Notes: generated from the letters alone by a model not told the origin. A stretch of DNA of 64,000 nucleotides from Chryseobacterium soli (GCF_000737705.1 NZ_JPRH01000008.1:62001-126000), one strand, 5' to 3'. Shown: positions 54,074 through 61,944, counted from the stretch's first letter. Numbers and translations: made by a program.

Positions 54074-54588
54074 TTTTTAAACACTTTAGTTTTTTTTAAG
54101 TTTAAATGATGGTGTGCAGAGAAGTTTATATAAGATAAAAAATCAAAGATTCATCTGTGTAAATCCGTCTAATTGTGGTTCTAAAATCTTAAACCACAAA
54201 GCCACAAAAGTTTTTAAATACTTTAGTTTTTTTTAAGTTTAAATAATGATGTATAGTAAGTTCACATAAGCTGAAAAATCAAAGATTCATCTGTGCAAAT
54301 CCGTCTAATCTGTGGTTCTAAAATCTTAAACCACAAAGTCACAAAAGTTTTTGAACACTTTAATTTTTAAGTTAGATGATGGTGTATAGTAAGTTCATAT
54401 AAGATAAAAAGTCAAAGATTCATCTGTGCAAATCCGTCTAATCTGTGGTTCTAAAATCTTAAATCACAAAGCCACAAAAGTTTTTAAATACTTTAGTTTT
54501 TTTAAGTTTAAATAATGATGTATAGTAAGTTCACATAAGTTGAAATTAAAAATTCATATTTGCAAATCTGTGGTTCTATAAATTAAGT
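54074..54588. repeat. Tandem array of four ~135-bp imperfect repeats
   Basis: Copies at 54074-54210 (137 bases), 54211-54347 (137), 54348-54480 (133) and 54481-54588 (degenerate, internally shortened). Each begins TTTTTAAA/GA.ACTTTA and contains AATCAAAGATTCATCTGTG and the hairpin GTGGTT-CTAAAATCTTA-AACCAC. Copies 2 and 3 are the most alike in their 3' halves. No open frame. The rest of the 794-base gap (54589-54809) is AT-rich and holds the promoter of the following gene. Confidence 0.9.
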
Positions 54589-54809
54589 CATACTACTATA
54601 GGTAGGAAAACAATCCTTATTTATTAGTTTCATAAATAAATACAATAGATATTTAGCATAATGCAATCTTTCTCTTTTATCACTGACCTTTTTGTAAATA
54701 GATTGTTGTTTTAAATCTCTTCATTGTGATAACAACTGTTTTTGTTTTGTTATATTTCCTATTTTAGTGAAAACTAATTTCATTCTAATAACCATCAAAA
54801 CAAAAACTT

Positions 54810-55985
54810 ATGAGAACACAATTATCTCCCATGAAAACTAGTATAGTAGCAGCTATGGTATTTTTAACCGGAATTATCAATGCCCAGCAATGGGATGTAA
54901 ACGGAAACCCGGGAATCAACAACACAAATTATGTAGGTACAATCGATGGAAATGCTCTTTATTTAAGAGTAAACGGAGCTTCTGCCAATCCCAACCAGGC
55001 CCTTCTGAACGAAGCCGGCTCTTTTATCGTTGAAACTACCAATAACACCAACATTTCCAAAGCAAAAGGGAGCATCATCAATGGAATTTCCAATATCCTT
55101 GGCGGGCAGGCCGCGAGTTCACTGGTCAGTGGCTGGGAAAATGACCTCACCAATGCTGGAGGAGCCAATATTGTTGCCGGACAGGCCAATACCATCCTGA
55201 ATGGAGCCAGCAAATCTGTAGCCTTAGGCTGGAAAAATACTATCAGAAATGCGAATCAATTTGCACTGGGCGTTGGAATTGACCTGGGTGATTTCTATTC
55301 CGGAGGATTTGGAATTGATCTTGCCGCCACCGGAAACCGTTCTTTTGTCATTGGATCCGGAACAGGAGGTGCAAAATTAACGAACACGATTCCGTTATCT
55401 ATTATGCTGGGCTTGTCTGCCACCTCAACGATGCTGATCAAAGATCAGAGCGTTGGAATCCGTACCACCAGCCCTACGGCTAATTTCCACACGGTAGGAA
55501 CGGTACGTTTACAGGGGCTTCCCACAGGAACAGGCCGTGGATTAGTGGTAGACACCAACGGAAACGTTATGGTTTCCAGTACGCCGCTAAGCAGATCTGC
55601 CAATAATGATGAAATGGTCCTGCAACTTGAAGACCGCATTAAAACCCTTGAAAACACCGTAGAAGAGCTGAAACAATTGCTATTGAACAGAAGTGGTTCA
55701 TCAACAATAACGTCATCATCTGATGTTCCGTCCCTATCTCAAAATGTACCCAATCCCACAAAAACTGAAACGAGCATCCGCTATTATCTTCCCAAAGAGG
55801 TAAAAGCTGCCTCCATTGAAGTGTACAGCATATCCGGACAGCTGGTTAAATCCCTTCCCTTACGTGAGAAGGGCAATAGTGCAGTTACTCTTTCAAGCTC
55901 AGATCTGCAATCAGGCACCTATATTTATAAAATGACCGCCAACGGAAAAACAATTGATTCTAAAAAAATGGTAATCAGAGATTAA
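54810..55985 (+). CDS. T9SS-sorted surface protein with fibre-like repeats and coiled coil
   Basis: 391 residues. A signal peptide (SIVAAMVFLTGIINAQ) follows a short N-terminus; the ATG at 54831 is an alternative start. The middle part has repeats reminiscent of trimeric adhesin/phage-fibre heads (NSGANIV-like units: GGANIVAGQANTIL, NGASKSVALGWKNTIRNANQ, FALGVGIDLG). Then come a segment like tail-fibre C-termini (QSVGIRTTSPTANFHTVGTV), a coiled coil (LQLEDRIKTLENTVEELKQL) and a type A T9SS sorting domain (SQNVPNPTKTETSIRYYLP to KKMVIRD). It should be secreted by the type IX system and anchored at the surface. No recognised enzymatic domain. Confidence 0.8.
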   Translation: MRTQLSPMKTSIVAAMVFLTGIINAQQWDVNGNPGINNTNYVGTIDGNALYLRVNGASANPNQALLNEAGSFIVETTNNTNISKAKGSIINGISNILGGQAASSLVSGWENDLTNAGGANIVAGQANTILNGASKSVALGWKNTIRNANQFALGVGIDLGDFYSGGFGIDLAATGNRSFVIGSGTGGAKLTNTIPLSIMLGLSATSTMLIKDQSVGIRTTSPTANFHTVGTVRLQGLPTGTGRGLVVDTNGNVMVSSTPLSRSANNDEMVLQLEDRIKTLENTVEELKQLLLNRSGSSTITSSSDVPSLSQNVPNPTKTETSIRYYLPKEVKAASIEVYSISGQLVKSLPLREKGNSAVTLSSSDLQSGTYIYKMTANGKTIDSKKMVIRD

Positions 55986-56009
55986 ATCTTGATATATATT
56001 TTCATTGAT

Positions 56010-56043
56010 ACGGCTGAAGGAGGAATCTTTCAGCCGTTTTTTA
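56010..56043 (+). terminator. Intrinsic terminator of the T9SS-sorted protein gene
   Basis: Perfect stem ACGGCTGAA / TTCAGCCGT with a 10-base loop and a following TTTTTT, 24 bases after the stop. Confidence 0.88.
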
Positions 56044-56197
56044 TTAATATGACTATTATAGTCCCAAGCTAAATTCTCGGTTTTTCAAAAGTTATTTTTA
56101 ACCATTTTTTTAGCCTGAAAAATTCTTTTAATTCTGAGGTAGTTTCTCTCATTTAATCATTTCAAATTCAATTATATTATTAAAAACATTTATCATT

Positions 56198-56400
56198 CTT
56201 TTGTCTTGAAACAAAAGAATCAAAAGTTCAAGACTGGGAAGCTTCCGCTAAAAATAAATGCTGTTCTCTAAAAATTCTAAAACTTGCGCGAATGCAATGT
56301 GTGTTCTTCGGTTCCATAATGTTGTCGCGCTTCAAACACTAGAATTTTCTTAACGTTCACAGCATTCATTTTCTTAACGCTCCAGCTTCCTAGGTCGCTT
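56198..56400. repeat. Large imperfect palindromic repeat (MITE-like)
   Basis: The half at 56237-56295 (GGAAGCTTCCGCTAAA, AATGCTGTTCTC, AAATTCTAAAACTTGCGCGA) is complementary with mismatches to the half at 56335-56390 (CGCGCTTCAAAC, TAGAATTTTCTTAACG, CAGCATTCATTTTC, CAGCTTCC). The left flank CTTTTGTCTTGAAACAAAAG is itself palindromic. No transposase; I recall similar dispersed elements in Chryseobacterium genomes. Confidence 0.65.
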
Positions 56401-56439
56401 TGGGAAGTATTAAATATTTCAGTAATTATTAAATTTATC

Positions 56440-56520
56440 AATTTTATCGAAGATAAAATCCTTGCGTCTTAATTGCATCCGAATCAGAAAAAGATTGCGT
56501 CTTTGCGTTTAAAACATTTA
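56440..56520. repeat. Dispersed palindromic repeat, GACGCAAAG family (copy 3)
   Basis: ATTTTATC-GAA-GATAAAAT (56441-56459) is a perfect hairpin followed by CCTTGCGTCTTAA and TTGCGTCTTTGCGTTTAAAA, the complement-type version of the elements at 28975 and 39541. Non-coding, next to the phzF-like stop codon. Confidence 0.6.
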
Positions 56521-56524
56521 ACGA

Positions 56525-57427
56525 TTACAAACTCAACTCAGTCTTGAAAATCACCACCGCATTTCCTTTAATTTTAATCTCTTTCGGGATATTATTTTCA
56601 CTGGTTACACTGACGTTGATCGTTCCAAGGCGGTTTATTTTTTCGCCCTGTTTGGCATTAAATTCAACATAATTATCCTCAAAGCTGACAACCCTATTCT
56701 GAACCAGATAGCCTCCCAAAGGACCGTTCGCATTACCCGTTACAGGATCTTCAGTGATGCCTATTGCTGGTGCAAACATTCTTCCATACGTAAGCGTTTC
56801 TTCTTCGCCTGAATCTAACGTAAAGACAAAATAGCCGTTGCAGCTGATACGTTCGCTCAATAGAGCTAATTCCATTTGATTCGGACTTAGTTTATTAAGT
56901 TTTTTCCTGCTCCTGATTCCAATCATTACTTTTGAATGTCCTGTTGACGCGATTTGGATGGGACATCTTTCATCCAGATCAGTACGCTCCAGCCCCAGCG
57001 CTTTAAGCAATATCTGGCTCGTTTCGGTATCAAAAGCCGGGCTAAGGTCAAATTTCCCCTGCGTCATGATAATCTGATAATCGCCGTCTTGTTGTATGAT
57101 TTCTATGGGAAGAATCCCGATTTTGGTTTTAATTCTGAACACACAGGAATCCATTTTGGATTCTAACGCTTTTGCATAGACAGCAGCAATGGTAGCATGT
57201 CCGCAGATCGGAACTTCCGTTGTCGGAGTAAAATAACGGACTTCCGCATCGTATCCTTCTTCCGTGGGATGGAATAAAAAGGCTGTTTCCGAGTTGTTCA
57301 GCTCTCTTGCAATCAACTGCATTTCATCCGGAGATAATCCGTCTGCATTGATGACCACTCCCGCAGGATTTCCTTTGAATTTTTCTTTCGTAAAGGAATC
57401 GATCTGATATACTGTTCTCGTCTTCAT
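56525..57427 (-). CDS. PhzF-family isomerase/epimerase-like protein
   Basis: 300 residues from the ATG at 57425-57427 (MKTRTVYQIDSFTKEKFKGN). The PhzF fold is shown by NPAGVVINADGLSP, ELNNSETAFLFHP (catalytic-type Glu), PICGHATIAAVYA and DPVTGNANGPLGGYLV. An upstream extension to 57502 would overlap the SDR gene and is not protein-like. It lies 46 bases after the SDR gene in a RidA-SDR-PhzF operon. PhzF relatives isomerise small acids; here the substrate is unknown and phenazine synthesis is not implied. Confidence 0.87.
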   Translation of the reverse strand: MKTRTVYQIDSFTKEKFKGNPAGVVINADGLSPDEMQLIARELNNSETAFLFHPTEEGYDAEVRYFTPTTEVPICGHATIAAVYAKALESKMDSCVFRIKTKIGILPIEIIQQDGDYQIIMTQGKFDLSPAFDTETSQILLKALGLERTDLDERCPIQIASTGHSKVMIGIRSRKKLNKLSPNQMELALLSERISCNGYFVFTLDSGEEETLTYGRMFAPAIGITEDPVTGNANGPLGGYLVQNRVVSFEDNYVEFNAKQGEKINRLGTINVSVTSENNIPKEIKIKGNAVVIFKTELSL

Positions 57428-57473
57428 GCTGTTTTGGTTTGTTTTAAAATAGAGCGTTCTACACTCTTTTATG

Positions 57474-58262
57474 TTAATAGAGCCCTTTGTAACTGCCTCC
57501 ATCCAGCGGAATACTGGCTCCGGTGAGATAAGCGGCGAAATCAGAAGCTAAAAAGGCAGCCAGATAGCCGTATTCTTCGGGTTTTCCTAAACGTTTTACC
57601 GGAATATCCTCCACCTGCTTTTCTTCAATTTCAGCGATACTTTTTTGGGACTGCTCAGCTCTGTGGGCATTCAGGCTTTTGATTCTGGCAGTATCGAACA
57701 ATCCGGTCAGAATAGAATTCACGGTGATACCATAAGATCCTACTTCAACGGAAAGACTTTTGTTAAAACTCAGCCAGGCTGTTCTCATCGTATTTGACAG
57801 GACAAGATTCAGGTTCGGTTCTTTTACAGTCATTGATGAAACATTGATAATCCGGCCAAAACGGTTTTGCTTCATGCTTTCAATGGCTTTTAACGTGATA
57901 AAACAATTGGTTTCAAACAAAAGACGGTACGCTTCATTAAAATCTTCCAGCGTTTTTTGATCAATGGTTCCTGCTTTCGGTCCATTGGTATTATTCACCA
58001 GAATATCAACGGTATGGTGTTTAAAATATTCGGTGACTTTTAATTTACAATCCTCGAATTCATAAAAATCTACCACCAGATACTGATGCTGCTGACCGGA
58101 AGATGTTGAAAGCTCCGAAAGCACTTCTTTCAGTTTCTCTTCATTGCGTGCCATTAAAGTAACGGATGCACCACATGACGCCATCTGCATAGCAATAGCT
58201 TTCCCAAGTCCCTGGGTACTTCCACCAATCAATGCTTTTTTATGGGATAAATCGATATTCAT
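57474..58262 (-). CDS. Short-chain dehydrogenase/reductase with atypical active site
   Basis: 262 residues. Cofactor loop GGSTQGLGKAIAMQMASCGA, NNTNGPKAG in place of NNAG, and the family C-terminus FLASDFAAYLTGASIPLDGG. The usual Ser-Tyr-x-x-x-Lys triad is altered: after NVSSMTVKEPNLNLVLSNTM the Tyr position is occupied by an LSNTMR segment, as in a distinct SDR subgroup. It may still reduce carbonyls or act as a binding protein. Start 4 bases after the RidA-like gene. Confidence 0.85.
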   Translation of the reverse strand: MNIDLSHKKALIGGSTQGLGKAIAMQMASCGASVTLMARNEEKLKEVLSELSTSSGQQHQYLVVDFYEFEDCKLKVTEYFKHHTVDILVNNTNGPKAGTIDQKTLEDFNEAYRLLFETNCFITLKAIESMKQNRFGRIINVSSMTVKEPNLNLVLSNTMRTAWLSFNKSLSVEVGSYGITVNSILTGLFDTARIKSLNAHRAEQSQKSIAEIEEKQVEDIPVKRLGKPEEYGYLAAFLASDFAAYLTGASIPLDGGSYKGLY

Positions 58263-58266
58263 ACGT

Positions 58267-58692
58267 TTATTCTTTGGTTTTGAAATGGGCGATTCCTGAA
58301 ATTTCTACAGAAGCATTGGCAGGCAGATCCAACACAGCAATACAGGTTCTGGTAGGATATTTATGTTCAAAATAACTGCTGTAACGTTCGTTAAGGGCTG
58401 CATAATTCTTCATATCTTTCAGATAAATGGTAGTACTTACCAAATCTTCCAGAGTCAATCCATGGGTTTGCAGCTGTGTTTTAAGATTCTCCATAACCTG
58501 CTTCACTTCAGCATCAAAATTTTCATTGGCTAGTGTTGAAGTTTCAGGGTTGACACCGACCTGGCCTGAAATAAATAACAGGTTATCAACTTGTAGAGAT
58601 GGGGTGAAAGGCAATGCATTTTTCATTTTCTGTTGGGCATTAATTAAAAGGTTAATGAATAATAAAGGTACGAGAATAATCGTTTTCTTCAT
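58267..58692 (-). CDS. Exported RidA/YjgF-family protein
   Basis: 141 residues with a signal peptide (MKKTIILVPLLFINLLINAQ), unusual for this family. The RidA core is intact: NLLFISGQVGVNPETSTLAN, STTIYLKDMKNYAALNERY, and the ligand-binding Arg in YPTRTCIAVLDLPANASVEI. Cytoplasmic relatives deaminate reactive enamines/imines; an exported copy must act on something in the periplasm or have another role. First gene of the RidA-SDR-PhzF operon. Confidence 0.87.
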   Translation of the reverse strand: MKKTIILVPLLFINLLINAQQKMKNALPFTPSLQVDNLLFISGQVGVNPETSTLANENFDAEVKQVMENLKTQLQTHGLTLEDLVSTTIYLKDMKNYAALNERYSSYFEHKYPTRTCIAVLDLPANASVEISGIAHFKTKE

Positions 58693-58888
58693 GTTTAATT
58701 CTCCAATGCATTTCCAAAAAAATCAATGATAGCAACAGATATGTATTGTAAAAACTAGTTAGTTATCACACTGATTTTTGATTTTCATTGGATAGATACA
58801 AAAATATATACTTCCTTTTTTTAAATACAGATACAGGTTTATTATTTTATATGGATACAGATCATACTTTACCGTCTTGAATACATTT

Positions 58889-59275
58889 TTATGAACCACA
58901 ACATTTAGGACAAATCCCGCTGATCACAAAATTATAGGTATGCGCCACAAAATGGTCGGAAAGTGAAATCTTGGGAACTACATTTTCCAGACAGATTACC
59001 GACAGGCATTTTTCACAGTTGAAATGGACGTGGTCATGCGAATGGCTTTCTTCTTTGCATTGACTGCATTTTGCATAGTTAACCACTCCATTTACATTGA
59101 CAATTTTATGGATTTTGCCTTCTTCTTCCAGACGGTCCAAAATTCTGTAGATCGTCACCCTGTTACAAAGATCCCCTACTTTTTCCTGAATGGTATAATG
59201 AGACAACGCTGTTTCTGAGGCATTGATCAGGTTCAATATCTCAGTTTTTGCCTGGGTATTTCTAACTTGTTTCAT
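58889..59275 (-). CDS. Fur-family metal regulator, Zur-like
   Basis: 128 residues: winged-helix N-terminus (HYTIQEKVGDLCNRVTIYRI, LDRLEEEGKIHKIV) and a metal/dimer domain with CSQC, HSHDHVHFNCEKC and a C-terminal CPKCCG. The several Cys pairs suit a structural zinc site. The regulator is divergent from a MerC-like membrane gene, and the gap holds two palindromic operators. Zinc rather than iron is the better guess because of these neighbours; not proven. Confidence 0.88.
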   Translation of the reverse strand: MKQVRNTQAKTEILNLINASETALSHYTIQEKVGDLCNRVTIYRILDRLEEEGKIHKIVNVNGVVNYAKCSQCKEESHSHDHVHFNCEKCLSVICLENVVPKISLSDHFVAHTYNFVISGICPKCCGS

Positions 59276-59283
59276 TTTTTAAT

Positions 59284-59338
59284 GCAACAGAGTTGCTTTA
59301 TTAGGGTTTTTATTTCTACTTTTGCAACAAAGTTACAA
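59284..59338. promoter_or_regulatory. Two Fur/Zur-type operators in the divergent promoter
   Basis: GCAAC-AGA-GTTGC (59284-59296) is a perfect inverted repeat close to the fur-type gene. TTGCAACAAAGTTACAA (59322-59338) is a near-perfect one and starts within the -7 box TACTTTTG (59317-59324) of the MerC-like gene. The shared core GCAAC-N3-GTTGC and the location suggest binding by the adjacent Fur-family protein with repression of both genes. Confidence 0.72.
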
Positions 59339-59362
59339 TAAGAAATTTAAATCTTCTATTTT

Positions 59363-59701
59363 ATGAAATCAAAAATTCTTGACGCAGTAGGAATTTCAGC
59401 TGCTGTTTTATGCCTTATTCATTGTATTGTATTCCCGCTGTTGCTAATTATTCCATTGGGTATTTCGCACAATCTTTATATCGACTTAGCTTTCCTTCTT
59501 ATTGGTGCTGTTGTAGTCTACAGCGTTACCAAAACGATAAAAAACCGCAAACTACAGTTTCTATTCTGGACTTCTTTATTGCTTATTTCAGTTTCTGTAT
59601 TGGCAGATCTTATATTTGAAGTTCATATCCCTTTAATTTATCTGGGAGCAGCCGGACTGATTACTGGCCACGTGATTAATTTTAAAAATCACAAACATTA
59701 A
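59363..59701 (+). CDS. MerC-domain small membrane protein
   Basis: 112 residues with four helices. The N-terminal CLIHCIVFPLLLIIPLG carries the paired Cys and His typical of MerC, which moves mercury ions; other members are associated with zinc. The C-terminus ends in a metal-suitable HVINFKNHKH. Regulated by its own promoter under two Fur/Zur-type boxes, so metal uptake (zinc) is more likely than mercury resistance; no other mer gene is present. Confidence 0.82.
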   Translation: MKSKILDAVGISAAVLCLIHCIVFPLLLIIPLGISHNLYIDLAFLLIGAVVVYSVTKTIKNRKLQFLFWTSLLLISVSVLADLIFEVHIPLIYLGAAGLITGHVINFKNHKH

Positions 59702-59744
59702 TTTATACTTTGGCTTGAAAATCCAATGTACATACTATAGAAAA

Positions 59745-59766
59745 AAGGCGGACTGATGTCCGCCTT
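59745..59766. terminator. Intrinsic terminator after the MerC-like gene
   Basis: Perfect stem AAGGCGGAC / GTCCGCCTT with TGAT loop, 43 bases after the stop. The A-run lies on its left, so it may be stronger on the minus strand. Confidence 0.7.
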
Positions 59767-59898
59767 ATTACAAAATTTGAGTATACAATAATCATTTATT
59801 TTGAATCTGATATCCAGGCAATATTCTCATTCCTGAATAGTGTTTTAGAGATGAAATTTTAAAGAAGGTTTCATTACATTGACATTGATCTGTACCGA

Positions 59899-59929
59899 TA
59901 AAAAAAGACACCTGCCAGGCAGATGTCTT
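59899..59929 (-). terminator. Intrinsic terminator of the YceI-like gene
   Basis: Minus-strand stem AAGACATCTG / CAGGTGTCTT (one G-U) followed by TTTTTT, 24 bases after the stop codon at 59954. Confidence 0.85.
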
Positions 59930-59953
59930 CTTTATTTTTTAACCGTGATGGTC

Positions 59954-60628
59954 TTATTTCTGATTGGCTTTCACATCAATACCGATCTCGATATCTTTGC
60001 TGATCATCCATTCTGCAGGATCAGACTCTGTTGTTCCGAATTTGATTCCCCAGTCAGTACGGTTTACTGTAAATTTAGCCAGTAAAGAAACTTTCTTGTC
60101 TGCCGTATCTACTTTAGCCGGGAAAGTTACGTTAAGCGTTTTTCCTTGTAACGTAAGGTTTCCGCTTACGGTTTTATTAGCCCCCGCAACAGCTCCTTCA
60201 GCTCCTGCTGCAAGATCTGAAACTTTAGTGATTTTGAATTCTGCTGTTGGATTTTTTTCAACATTGAAGAAATCGGCGCTTTTCAAATGGGTTTCCAGCT
60301 CAGTATACTTTTTGTCTTTTTCTGTAACAGAAGCAGGATCTACTTTAATTGATTTCATATCAATTACGAATTCTCCGGAACTCAACTGACCGTCAGCCAA
60401 TGATAATTCCCCGGAACTAATCGCAAGGGTTCCCCAACGAGGAGCAAAACCTCCTTTATGAAAGGCTTTCCAATTTACGGTTGATGTAGCTGCGTCTACA
60501 GCAAATACATCTCCTTTTTTCTCTGCAACCTTTTGTTCTGTAGCTGTAGAAGCTGTCTTAGATTTGTCTCCACACGATGTCAGGAATAAACCTGCAGCTG
60601 CCAGAGCGATAACACTGATTTTTCTCAT
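59954..60628 (-). CDS. YceI-family lipoprotein
   Basis: 224 residues from the ATG at 60626-60628 (MRKISVIALAAAGLFLTSCG), a lipoprotein signal with Cys at 19. The lipocalin-like YceI domain shows STVNWKAFHKGGFAPRWGTL, GEFVIDMKSIKVDPAS, LKSADFFNVEKNPTAEFKIT and the C-terminal FTVNRTDWGIKFGTTESD. YceI proteins bind isoprenoid-like lipids or quinones; the periplasmic or outer-membrane-bound form here may carry such molecules. Confidence 0.92.
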   Translation of the reverse strand: MRKISVIALAAAGLFLTSCGDKSKTASTATEQKVAEKKGDVFAVDAATSTVNWKAFHKGGFAPRWGTLAISSGELSLADGQLSSGEFVIDMKSIKVDPASVTEKDKKYTELETHLKSADFFNVEKNPTAEFKITKVSDLAAGAEGAVAGANKTVSGNLTLQGKTLNVTFPAKVDTADKKVSLLAKFTVNRTDWGIKFGTTESDPAEWMISKDIEIGIDVKANQK

Positions 60629-60920
60629 TATTATTATTTTATTGTTAATGACTGATAAGATCCAGATCTTAATTTTCATTTGGATGTCCAAATATACAAC
60701 GTTTAAAAGAATTGAAAATTGATGTAGGTCAATAAAGTATCCCCTTCTGACTCTTTTCGTTACAACACCTGCACATTCTTTCCATTTTTAACAAGATCAC
60801 ATTATTTAACAAATAATACAATAGCAACGGTTATTTTTAATGAAAATAATATTCTAATTTGGTCTCATAATTGCAACGGATACAGAATTACGCTACAATT
60901 AATCACTAAATTATACCATT

Positions 60921-61565
60921 ATGGAAACTAAAACGAAAGCTAAGAAAGTAACAGTTAAAAAAACGGCAACTCCGAAAGCAACAACATCAAAAACGGCTGC
61001 TTCAAAAGCGCCGGCAAAGGCCACTTCAAAAGCACCATCAAAGACGCAGGCAAAAATTCCTGCTAAAAAAAATGCGGCTAAAGAATTAAAAGATTTGTTT
61101 GAAGATTCCTTAAAAGACATTTATTGGGCTGAAAAAGCGCTTACGAAAGCTCTTCCGAAAATGTATAAAAATGCAACAGATAAAAAATTACAGTCTGCTA
61201 TTGAGCTTCACCTAGCGGAAACTCATGTGCATGTAAAAAGATTGGAGGAATGTTTTGCTTCAATGGGCAAAAAACCACAAGCTAAAAAATGTGATGCCAT
61301 GCAGGGATTACTGGATGAAGGAAAAAGCATCATGGAAGAGACAGAACCGGGACCTGTAAGAGATTCTGGAATCATAGCTGCTGCTCAGAAAGTGGAACAT
61401 TATGAGATCGCTACTTATGGTACATTGGCAGCCTTTGCTAAAATCCTTAAAGAAAAAACCTGCCTTAAAAACCTTTTAGCAACTTTACATGAAGAGAAAG
61501 TATGCGATCAACTATTAACAAAAGTAGCGGATATCACCCTTAACAGCAAAGCTCTTAAGAAATAA
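60921..61565 (+). CDS. YciE/DUF892 ferritin-fold protein with histone H1-like N-terminal tail
   Basis: 214 residues. The first ~53 residues are a low-complexity Lys/Ala/Thr/Pro tail (KKTATPKATTSKTAASKAPA, KAPSKTQAKIPAKK) like eukaryotic histone H1 or bacterial HU/Hc1-type tails. The rest is a four-helix YciE-type domain: LKDLFEDSLKDIYWAEKALT, SAIELHLAETHVHVKRLEE, and KVEHYEIATYGTLAAFA with the Glu and His ligands of a di-iron site. It may bind DNA through the tail, as Dps proteins do. It lies upstream of a small acidic protein, with a terminator between them. Confidence 0.85.
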   Translation: METKTKAKKVTVKKTATPKATTSKTAASKAPAKATSKAPSKTQAKIPAKKNAAKELKDLFEDSLKDIYWAEKALTKALPKMYKNATDKKLQSAIELHLAETHVHVKRLEECFASMGKKPQAKKCDAMQGLLDEGKSIMEETEPGPVRDSGIIAAAQKVEHYEIATYGTLAAFAKILKEKTCLKNLLATLHEEKVCDQLLTKVADITLNSKALKK

Positions 61566-61584
61566 AATTACGTATTCTACATAC

Positions 61585-61616
61585 AAAATTCTCCTCTTCA
61601 CCGGGGAGAATTTTTT
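61585..61616 (+). terminator. Intrinsic terminator of the YciE-like gene
   Basis: Stem AAAATTCTCC / GGAGAATTTT with a 10-base loop and T-run, 20 bases after the stop. Confidence 0.85.
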
Positions 61617-61647
61617 CATAATAACCACTCACCCAAATATTTGCCCT

Positions 61648-61881
61648 ATGAAATATAGTGAAGCCGTTCAGCATAAAAAAGAAGCCCTTGAAAAAGCAGA
61701 TGAATCCGTATTAAAAAGTTACCATCTTATTATAAGCCCTGCAAATACCGACGAAAGCCAAAAGTACATTAAAGCATTCCTGAAAGATCCGGAAGCATTT
61801 AATGATGCAAGCTGCAAAGAATTTTGCACCGATGACGAGTATGAAGTTGTGAGTTTCAGAAAAGATGAAGAGGAAAAATAA
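61648..61881 (+). CDS. Small acidic hypothetical protein
   Basis: 77 residues beginning MKYSEAVQHKKEALEKADES, acidic, soluble, with two Cys in ASCKEFCTDDEYEVVSFRKD. The segment YHLIISPANTDESQKYIKAF suggests a small mixed alpha/beta fold. No family recognised. It follows the YciE-like gene by 83 bases but a terminator separates them; its own hairpin terminator lies directly after the stop. The start has no strong ribosome site. Confidence 0.65.
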   Translation: MKYSEAVQHKKEALEKADESVLKSYHLIISPANTDESQKYIKAFLKDPEAFNDASCKEFCTDDEYEVVSFRKDEEEK

Positions 61882-61913
61882 AAATATTCATCCTGTTATC
61901 AGGGTGAATATTT
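61882..61913 (+). terminator. Hairpin terminator after the small acidic protein gene
   Basis: Stem AAATATTCATCCTG / CAGGGTGAATATTT (one G-U) starting 1 base after the stop codon; the downstream sequence is only weakly T-rich. Also between convergent genes, so it may serve both. Confidence 0.6.
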
Positions 61914-61944
61914 ACAATATCTAATTGATCCGGATACTTTTATT

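Noticed and set aside
54016..54588. CRISPR array in the repeated region after lrp
   Set aside because: Repeat units are ~135 bases with no unique spacers; all parts of the unit are repeated.
56525..57502. Phenazine biosynthesis because of the PhzF-family protein
   Set aside because: No other phz gene is nearby and PhzF relatives are widespread with unrelated roles.
58753..58760. AACTAGTT upstream of the exported RidA gene as a third member of the shared operator family
   Set aside because: Only the 8-base core matches; the flanking bases differ from the 29-base element and there is no -7 box at the same distance. A similar partial match (ACTAGTTAA near 53518) was rejected for the same reason.
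59363..59701. Mercury resistance operon because of the MerC domain
   Set aside because: No merA, merP, merT or merR; the adjacent Fur-family regulator and its boxes point to essential-metal control.
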